This document shows, in pieces, positions 8,169-12,382 of a stretch of DNA of 12,382 nucleotides; positions within the stretch are counted from its first letter, which is position 1, and every line of letters begins with the position of its first letter. Origin of the DNA: Burkholderiaceae bacterium (GTDB taxonomy: Bacteria > Pseudomonadota > Gammaproteobacteria > Burkholderiales > Burkholderiaceae). A model generated the notes under the pieces. It was not told the DNA's origin and did no database searches. It saw nothing but the letters and a program-made list of their open reading frames with translations. The translations under genes and the position numbers were made by a program. Location of the stretch: contig CANBYN010000027.1 in assembly GCA_947373615.1 (NCBI GenBank), positions 1 to 12,382 of the forward strand, in the 5' to 3' direction.

Positions 8169-8233
8169 GCTTTGTCTTTAGTTTTTTCTTATATTTATGA
8201 TTTATTTTTTGATTCCTATTTATTATCTCTCCA
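8169..8233. promoter_or_regulatory. AT-rich divergent promoter region
   Basis: The 65 bases between the XdhC-like and MocA-like genes are strikingly A/T-rich, with several T runs. On the plus strand TATTAT (8221-8226) is a good -10 but ends only 7 bases before the ATG at 8234. On the minus strand TATAAG (8188-8193) is a plausible -10 about 20 bases before the XdhC-like ATG. I see no convincing -35 for either and no clear operator palindrome. Confidence 0.4.
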
Positions 8234-8893
8234 ATGAGTATTTCAGGTAAATCCTTTCCCGGACCAAATATCCGCTTGGCAGTCCTATTGTTGGCAGCGG
8301 GGGAAGGAAGTCGTTTAGGCGCAATTCCCAAGGCCTTGCTCAAAAAAGATGGAAGCACATTGCTTCAACGTTTTTACTCATCAGTGAGATCGCTTTGTCC
8401 AGTAGAAATGATTGTTGTTACTGGGTTTCATGCGTCGCCGATAGAGGAAGCAATAGCATCTTTGCAGCAAGCTCATTTGCCTGAGAATTTATTGATTACC
8501 GTGGTTCGAAATCCACATCCAGAATTGGGTCAATCTTCATCGGTGCGTCTTGGATTGCAGGCGCTGAAAAGTAGTTACGATGTCTTATTGGTCTCCCTTA
8601 GCGACCAACCTAATGTGGGCGCAACAGAAGTGGACGCATTGTTAGACCAATTTAAGCAATGTGAGGCACATCAAAAAATAGTTGTGCCGATGGTCGATGG
8701 TCAACGCGGGAATCCAGTTTTATTTTCAAAACAAGTCATTGATCAGATTTTGTCAATTCCTGAAATGGTGTGTAGGCCCTACATGGATCAACATCCTGAG
8801 CTCGTTCAATTCTTCGTAACTCAGAATCAGGCCTATGTTTTGGATGTCGATACAGATCATGACATTCAATCATTGGGATTGGATAGGGCTTAA
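8234..8893 (+). CDS. MocA/MobA-like molybdenum cofactor nucleotidyltransferase
   Basis: A 219-residue nucleotidyltransferase. The N-terminal nucleotide-binding signature LLLAAGEGSRLG (18-29) with PK at 32-33 is complete. SLSDQP (121-126) supplies the metal-binding Asp124. QRGNPVLF (157-164) and LDVDTDHD (203-210) match the MocA subgroup, which links CTP to molybdopterin to make the cytosine dinucleotide cofactor of xanthine-dehydrogenase-type enzymes. A GTP-using MobA role, or an unrelated sugar-nucleotide role, is less likely given the divergent XdhC-family neighbour. About 13 residues precede the conserved strand, and no internal Met offers a shorter start. There is no Shine-Dalgarno. Its stop lies only 6 bases from the stop of the convergent RidA-family gene. 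Confidence 0.85.
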   Translation: MSISGKSFPGPNIRLAVLLLAAGEGSRLGAIPKALLKKDGSTLLQRFYSSVRSLCPVEMIVVTGFHASPIEEAIASLQQAHLPENLLITVVRNPHPELGQSSSVRLGLQALKSSYDVLLVSLSDQPNVGATEVDALLDQFKQCEAHQKIVVPMVDGQRGNPVLFSKQVIDQILSIPEMVCRPYMDQHPELVQFFVTQNQAYVLDVDTDHDIQSLGLDRA

Positions 8894-8899
8894 TCGGTT

Positions 8900-9358
8900 T
8901 TAGATTTCAGCGATCAGCTCGATCTCGACGCAAGCTCCGAGGGGGATTTGCGCTACACCAAAGGCACTGCGAGCATGCTTACCAGCCTCGCCAAATACTT
9001 CGAAGAGTAATTCTGAGCAGCCGTTTATAACCAAGTGTTGTTCTGTATAACTGTCTGTGGAGTTAACTAAGCCCATTACTTTGACGATGCGCTTTACTTT
9101 GTCCAGAGAGCCTAAATGATTCTGTAGCGTTGCAATCAAATCAATGGCAATTAATCTTGCCGCTGTTTTGCCAGTCTCTGTGTCCATATCCTTACCCAAT
9201 TTTCCAGTCCAGGGCTTGCCATCCTTCTTGGCGATATGACCTGAAAGAAAAACGGTATTTCCTGTAGTCGCTGCCATTACATAAGCGGCGGCTGGAGGAC
9301 CTGCAGGAGGCAATTCAATGCCGAGAGTTTTAAGGCGATCGCTAATGGTTGTGTTCAT
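8900..9358 (-). CDS. RidA (YjgF/YER057c/UK114) family protein
   Basis: A 152-residue member of the RidA superfamily, small trimeric proteins, some of which hydrolyse reactive enamine/imine intermediates. The ending HARSAFGVAQIPLGACVEIE (128-147) corresponds to the family active-site strand. Arg130 matches the catalytic Arg105 of RidA and Glu145 its partner Glu. At about 150 residues with a long N-terminal lead (ISDRLKTLGIELPP), it belongs to the larger subgroup rather than classical RidA (about 128), so the deaminase function is not assured and I give no symbol. It is read in the same direction as the VWA gene, 50 bases downstream. That gap holds eight T on the minus strand (9381-9388) without a strong stem, so read-through from the moxR-VWA transcript is possible. 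No clear Shine-Dalgarno is seen. Confidence 0.9.
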   Translation of the reverse strand: MNTTISDRLKTLGIELPPAGPPAAAYVMAATTGNTVFLSGHIAKKDGKPWTGKLGKDMDTETGKTAARLIAIDLIATLQNHLGSLDKVKRIVKVMGLVNSTDSYTEQHLVINGCSELLFEVFGEAGKHARSAFGVAQIPLGACVEIELIAEI

Positions 9359-9408
9359 GGTTGCTATCTATTGGGTGATTAAAAAAAATAGTAAAACGTC
9401 ACTGAATC

Positions 9409-10584
9409 TTACTTGGAAAGTTGGCGCATGGCGCTCTCTAGTCCGTTTAAGGTAACGGGATACATCCGGTCTTTCATCAGGTTTTGCATGATGTCGATAG
9501 ATTGGCGGTACTGCCAAATCGACTCTGGCTCCGGGTTAAGCCAAGCAAAATGGGGGAAGTGATCGATGAGGCGATTAATCCAAACCGCACCCGCTTCCTT
9601 GTTGTTGTATTCAACAGAGCCATTTTGACTAAGGATTTCGTAAGGAGACATTGTGGCATCACCAACAAAGATCAACTTATAGTCAGGCCCGTACTTATTA
9701 ATGAGGTCTTGGGTGGGAGTGATTTGATCGCGTCTTCGGCGATTGCTTTGCCAGAGATTTTCATAAACACAATTATGAAAATAATAATGCTCTAAATGTT
9801 TGAATTCAGCTTTAGCTGCTGAGAATAATTCAGCAATTTTCTGAATATGATCATCCATAGAGCCACCCACATCCATTAACAACAATACCTTCACCTGATT
9901 ATGTCGCTCAGGACGCATTTGAATATCAAGCATGCCAGCATTTGCAGCCGTTGAATGAATAGTTTTATCTAAATCAAGTTCTAGAGCGGATCCTTCGCGT
10001 GCAAAACGTCGTAAACGGCGCAGAGCTACTTTAATGTTTCGGGTGCCTAATGCGAGATCGCTGTCGTAATCTTTAAATTCACGCGCTTCCCATACTTTAA
10101 TTGCGGTTCGGTTACCAGCGCTTTCTCCGCCAATACGGATGCCTTCGGGGTGATAGCCGCTATGTCCAAATGGCGAGGAACCTCCGGCACCAATCCATTT
10201 ATTACCGCCACCATGCCATTCCTTCTGTTCTTTTAGCAGTTCTTCAAGACGTTTTTTTAGGGCGTCAGGACCCCCCAGTTTTTTAAGGGCCGCCTTTTCT
10301 TCTTCGGTGAGTATGCGCTGCAATTTTTTTTCAAGCCATTCCATGGGTATGTCTGGTGAGCTTGCAATAATTTGCTCTACGCCCTTGAAATAACTTCCAA
10401 AGACTTGGTCAAAGCGATCAAAATATTGCTCATCTTTTACCAAGGTCATTCTGGAAAGTTGATAAAACTCATCTATTGAGGGATTGATCACGCCTGATTT
10501 CAATGCCTCCAACAGAGTTAAAAACTCTCTGACTGAAACAGGCACTTTGGCCTCTTTCAGATAAAGGAAGAATTCAATCAACAT
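9409..10584 (-). CDS. VWA domain protein, CoxE-like
   Basis: A 391-residue soluble protein. The N-terminal part (1-120) is helical and charged, opening LIEFFLYLKEAKVPVSVREF as in CoxE-like proteins. A glycine-rich linker follows (125-155, with HGGGN and GAGGSSPFG), then a basic patch LRRLRRFAREG (190-198). The von Willebrand A domain starts near residue 230. Its metal-ion site DVGGSMDD has Asp238, Gly240 and Ser242 in the D-x-G-x-S pattern, and FVGDATMSP (306-314) carries a further probable metal ligand, Asp309. VWA partners of MoxR ATPases act in remodelling or metal loading of client enzymes; CoxE with CoxD does so for CO dehydrogenase. It follows the moxR-like gene by 25 bases and must be in its operon. 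No signal peptide is visible, so it acts in the cytoplasm. The client is unknown. Confidence 0.9.
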   Translation of the reverse strand: MLIEFFLYLKEAKVPVSVREFLTLLEALKSGVINPSIDEFYQLSRMTLVKDEQYFDRFDQVFGSYFKGVEQIIASSPDIPMEWLEKKLQRILTEEEKAALKKLGGPDALKKRLEELLKEQKEWHGGGNKWIGAGGSSPFGHSGYHPEGIRIGGESAGNRTAIKVWEAREFKDYDSDLALGTRNIKVALRRLRRFAREGSALELDLDKTIHSTAANAGMLDIQMRPERHNQVKVLLLMDVGGSMDDHIQKIAELFSAAKAEFKHLEHYYFHNCVYENLWQSNRRRRDQITPTQDLINKYGPDYKLIFVGDATMSPYEILSQNGSVEYNNKEAGAVWINRLIDHFPHFAWLNPEPESIWQYRQSIDIMQNLMKDRMYPVTLNGLESAMRQLSK

Positions 10585-10609
10585 ATTTGCAGAATAATCA
10601 GTTCAGAAT

Positions 10610-11479
10610 TTAGCGGTGATTGCGATTCATCATGACCAAACGCTCAAACAGTTGAACGTCTTGCTCATTTTTTAGAAGTGCGCCATGTAATGGGGGCACT
10701 ACAATTTTTTCATCATTGCTATAAAGAGCCGTAGGCGGGATATCCTCGGCTAACAATAACTTGAGCCAATCAATCAGCTCTGAAGTAGAAGGCTTTTTTT
10801 TGAGGCCTGGTAGGGAGCGTATTTGATAGAAGGACTTTAGCGCTGCATCTAATAGATCTTGTTTGATATTAGGATGATGAACATCTACGATGCTTTGCAT
10901 GGTTTGAGCATCAGGGAAAGTGATGTAATGAAAGAAGCAGCGACGCAAAAAGGCGTCCGGCAATTCTTTTTCATTATTGGAGGTAATGATGACTAGTGGG
11001 CGATATTTTGCTTTAATCAGTTCGCGAGTTTCATACACATAAAACTCCATACGATCAATTTCACGCAAGAGGTCATTTGGAAACTCAATATCGGCCTTAT
11101 CAATTTCATCAATCAGCAATACTGTTGGCTCATCTGCTTCAAAGGCCTGCCATAGGACACCTTTGACAATGTAATTACGTATGTCATTGACTTTCTCATC
11201 GCCCAGTTGAGAGTCTCGCAAGCGACTGACAGCGTCATATTCGTATAAACCTTGTTGAGCTTTCGTAGTTGATTTGATGTGCCATTGCAAAAGCGGTCTA
11301 TGTAATGCGGTGGCAACTTCTTCGGCCAACATTGTTTTTCCAGTTCCCGGTTCGCCCTTAATTAAGAGGGGGCGTTGCAAGGCAATGGCAGCGTTTACGG
11401 CCAGTTTTAGGTCATCGGTGGCAACATAGCTTTGGCTGCCGTCAAAACGGCTATGGGTAGAGGTGGTGTGTTTACTCAT
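10610..11479 (-). CDS. MoxR family AAA+ ATPase
   Basis: A 289-residue single AAA+ module of MoxR type, usual for the family. Walker A is GEPGTGKT (42-49), Walker B is LLIDEID (121-127) with Asp124/Glu125, sensor 1 is ITSNNE with Asn168, and Arg179/Arg180 in AFLRRCFF supply the arginine finger. The opening SYVATDDLKLAVNAA is typical. Members work as hexamers with a VWA adaptor to remodel or insert metal into target enzymes, and the VWA partner follows at once. CoxD of the CO dehydrogenase cluster is the nearest well-known parallel; this one could serve another client. The ATG at 11477-11479 lacks a Shine-Dalgarno but gives the expected short N-terminus. A good sigma-70 promoter lies about 35 bases upstream. 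The gene diverges from the cytochrome genes. Confidence 0.93.
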   Translation of the reverse strand: MSKHTTSTHSRFDGSQSYVATDDLKLAVNAAIALQRPLLIKGEPGTGKTMLAEEVATALHRPLLQWHIKSTTKAQQGLYEYDAVSRLRDSQLGDEKVNDIRNYIVKGVLWQAFEADEPTVLLIDEIDKADIEFPNDLLREIDRMEFYVYETRELIKAKYRPLVIITSNNEKELPDAFLRRCFFHYITFPDAQTMQSIVDVHHPNIKQDLLDAALKSFYQIRSLPGLKKKPSTSELIDWLKLLLAEDIPPTALYSNDEKIVVPPLHGALLKNEQDVQLFERLVMMNRNHR

Positions 11480-11514
11480 GGGGTTACTTGAATTAGTCCT
11501 TAGTTAAGCAATTA

Positions 11515-11543
11515 AGTATAGGTTTATGAGTCCGATTTTTCAG
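11515..11543 (-). promoter_or_regulatory. Sigma-70 promoter for the moxR-VWA operon
   Basis: On the minus strand CTGAAA (11538-11543) is followed after exactly 17 bases by TATACT (11515-11520). The -10 matches five of six consensus positions and the -35 four of six. Initiation would be near 11508, giving a leader of about 28 bases before the moxR-like ATG. Confidence 0.6.
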
Positions 11544-11604
11544 TATTTCTACTAATTTTGGGTCTGGAATCACTCAAACAATGGTTAAGAAGGCGGCTCT
11601 CCGC

Positions 11605-11610
11605 TATACT
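11605..11610 (+). promoter_or_regulatory. -10 box for the cytochrome operon
   Basis: TATACT matches five of six -10 positions. No good -35 lies 16-18 bases upstream; the spacer contains the dyad GCGG-CTCT-CCGC (11593-11604). Initiation near 11617 would leave a 28-base leader that contains the FNR-type palindrome. Confidence 0.45.
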
Positions 11611-11619
11611 CTCTCCAAA

Positions 11620-11633
11620 TTGATTTAAATCAA
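11620..11633. promoter_or_regulatory. FNR/Anr-type operator
   Basis: TTGATTTAAATCAA is a perfect 14-base palindrome and an exact match to the FNR consensus TTGAT-N4-ATCAA. It lies 12 bases before the cytochrome ATG and 9 bases after the TATACT box, covering about +4 to +17 of the inferred transcript. Binding there would block transcription when oxygen is low. Other CRP/FNR-family regulators (Dnr-like) share this consensus. Confidence 0.75.
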
Positions 11634-11644
11634 ACTCATTAATA

Positions 11645-12019
11645 ATGATTTCTATGAAAAAACTCTCAATTCTTCCTCAATTAGCTCTATTTGCAGCATT
11701 GGCAATTGCTGGTTCTGTAGTCCAGGCTGATGAAGTTAAAGGTACTGCCGCTGCTGGTAATGGCAAGGTTTGGCTATGTGTTGGCTGTCACTCTATTCCT
11801 GAATACCGGGCTGACTATCCCTTAGTTTATAAAGTTCCAATGTTAGGTGGCCAAAACGCTGCATACATCGCTGTAGCTTTGGCCGAATACAAAAAGGGCG
11901 AAAGAAAACATCCGACGATGCGTGCTATCGCTGCCAGCCTCTCTGATCAAGATATGGCCGATATTGGCGAATACTATGCTGCGCAAACTGCCAGCTCACC
12001 TATCAACCCATTGAAGTGA
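11645..12019 (+). CDS. Monohaem class I c-type cytochrome, periplasmic
   Basis: A 124-residue secreted electron carrier. Lys5/Lys6, a hydrophobic stretch (about 7-24) and VVQA before DEVKG predict Sec export with cleavage after residue 28. The haem motif CVGCH is at 45-49, with His49 as one axial ligand. Met92 in HPTMRAIAASLSDQDM is the likely second ligand, and the final helix DMADIGEYYAAQT is typical of small c553/c4-like domains. The mature protein is about 96 residues. Met4 (11654) is an equally good start, giving the signal peptide MKKLSIL; neither start has a Shine-Dalgarno. It leads a two-gene operon with another cytochrome 17 bases downstream and diverges from the MoxR operon. An FNR-type palindrome sits just upstream. 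Its redox partner is unknown. Confidence 0.92.
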   Translation: MISMKKLSILPQLALFAALAIAGSVVQADEVKGTAAAGNGKVWLCVGCHSIPEYRADYPLVYKVPMLGGQNAAYIAVALAEYKKGERKHPTMRAIAASLSDQDMADIGEYYAAQTASSPINPLK

Positions 12020-12036
12020 TATTTAGAGGCACGTTT

Positions 12037-12382
12037 ATGAAATTCGCACTAATTACTGCAGCTTTGCTCTCAAGCATCGGTTTGGTTAACTTGGCAAATG
12101 CTGCTAGCGCAGACAAAGGTCAAGCTTTAGTAGAGAAGGCTAATTGCGCTTCTTGCCATGGTGCTGGCCTGAATGCACCCATCATGCCTGTTTATCCAAA
12201 GCTGGCTGGTCAGTATGCAGATTACCTTTTTTACGCTTTAAAAGCTTATAAAGTAGGCAATGGCAATGCTCAATATGGACGCACGAATGCAATCATGGGT
12301 TCACAAGTGCAAAATTTTACTGATGCAGATTTGCAAGATATTGCTGCCCATATCTCATCTTTACCTGGAAACTTTGTCGTTA
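12037..12382 (+). CDS. Monohaem c-type cytochrome, periplasmic (3' end beyond window)
   Basis: I read this by hand; 115 codons lie inside the window with no stop, so the end is missing. Shine-Dalgarno AGAGG (12025-12029) lies 7 bases before the ATG. The signal peptide runs MKFALITAALLSS to about residue 22, with likely cleavage after LANA. The haem motif CASCH is at 37-41, and Met87 in NAIMGSQ is the likely second axial ligand. FTDADLQDIAAHISSLPG is the usual C-terminal helix, so the protein probably ends soon after the edge. PKLAGQYADYLFYALKAYK resembles the cytochrome c4 / c553 type. Together with the preceding gene it makes a tandem of two related single-haem domains, probably expressed together and acting in series or as partners. 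Confidence 0.9.
   Translation, partial: MKFALITAALLSSIGLVNLANAASADKGQALVEKANCASCHGAGLNAPIMPVYPKLAGQYADYLFYALKAYKVGNGNAQYGRTNAIMGSQVQNFTDADLQDIAAHISSLPGNFVV

Noticed and set aside
8161..8358. 65-codon minus-strand ORF across the divergent gap
   Set aside because: It is antisense to the MocA-like gene and overlaps the XdhC-like start. Its C-terminal half is just Lys/Asn-rich translation of the AT-rich gap.
9381..9388. Eight-T run on the minus strand after the VWA gene as an intrinsic terminator
   Set aside because: The bases before it allow only a 3-bp stem, too weak for a normal terminator.
9484..9795. 103-codon plus-strand ORF
   Set aside because: It lies wholly antisense to the VWA domain gene, whose protein has clear motifs, and its translation shows no domain pattern or ribosome site.
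11593..11604. GCGG-CTCT-CCGC dyad upstream of the cytochromes as a terminator or operator
   Set aside because: It is a 4-bp stem with no T tract, lying inside the spacer of the likely promoter; no known regulator matches.

Overview
The window reads as ordinary chromosome of a betaproteobacterium. The parE-parC pair, the ParC active-site neighbourhood, the MoxR/VWA pair and the CaiB/BaiF-MFS pair are all of Burkholderiales type. The moderate, AT-leaning base composition and tight gene packing make a small-genome freshwater relative such as Polynucleobacter my best guess; that assignment is inference from family resemblance, not a search. I see no rRNA, tRNA, CRISPR array, insertion sequence, integrase or phage gene.

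Layout. (1) Positions 37-2720, minus strand: a CaiB/BaiF CoA-transferase, an MFS carrier 5 bases after it, and an unlisted 57-residue membrane protein whose start overlaps the carrier's stop. This looks like an operon for uptake and CoA activation of a carboxylic acid. A short ORF overlaps the start of the transferase. (2) Positions 2724-7194, plus strand: parE and parC (topoisomerase IV), joined by a TAATG overlap. A good -10 box sits so close to the parE ATG that the message may be leaderless. (3) Positions 7215-8893: an XdhC/CoxI-family protein and a MocA/MobA-like nucleotidyltransferase, diverging from a very AT-rich 65-base gap. Both are of the kind that mature molybdenum hydroxylases. 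(4) Positions 8900-11479, minus strand: a MoxR AAA+ ATPase, a CoxE-type VWA protein and a RidA-family protein. (5) Positions 11645-12382, plus strand: two consecutive monohaem c-type cytochromes, the second cut by the window edge.

How the parts may work together. MoxR and VWA proteins (CoxD and CoxE in carbon monoxide dehydrogenase clusters), XdhC-type chaperones and MocA-type cytidylyltransferases are known accessory factors of the xanthine dehydrogenase / CO dehydrogenase enzyme family, and some members of that family pass electrons to c-type cytochromes. All of these lie within about 5 kb here, but no hydroxylase subunit does, so the client is unknown and the grouping may be looser than it looks.

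The clearest regulatory signal is a perfect FNR/Anr-type palindrome, TTGATTTAAATCAA, at 11620-11633 just upstream of the first cytochrome. It lies downstream of the best -10 box, which points to oxygen-dependent repression rather than activation. I found no clearly novel system. The points most worth checking are the hidden small proteins, the FNR site, the glutamine at the quinolone-contact position of ParC, and the missing client of the maturation genes.
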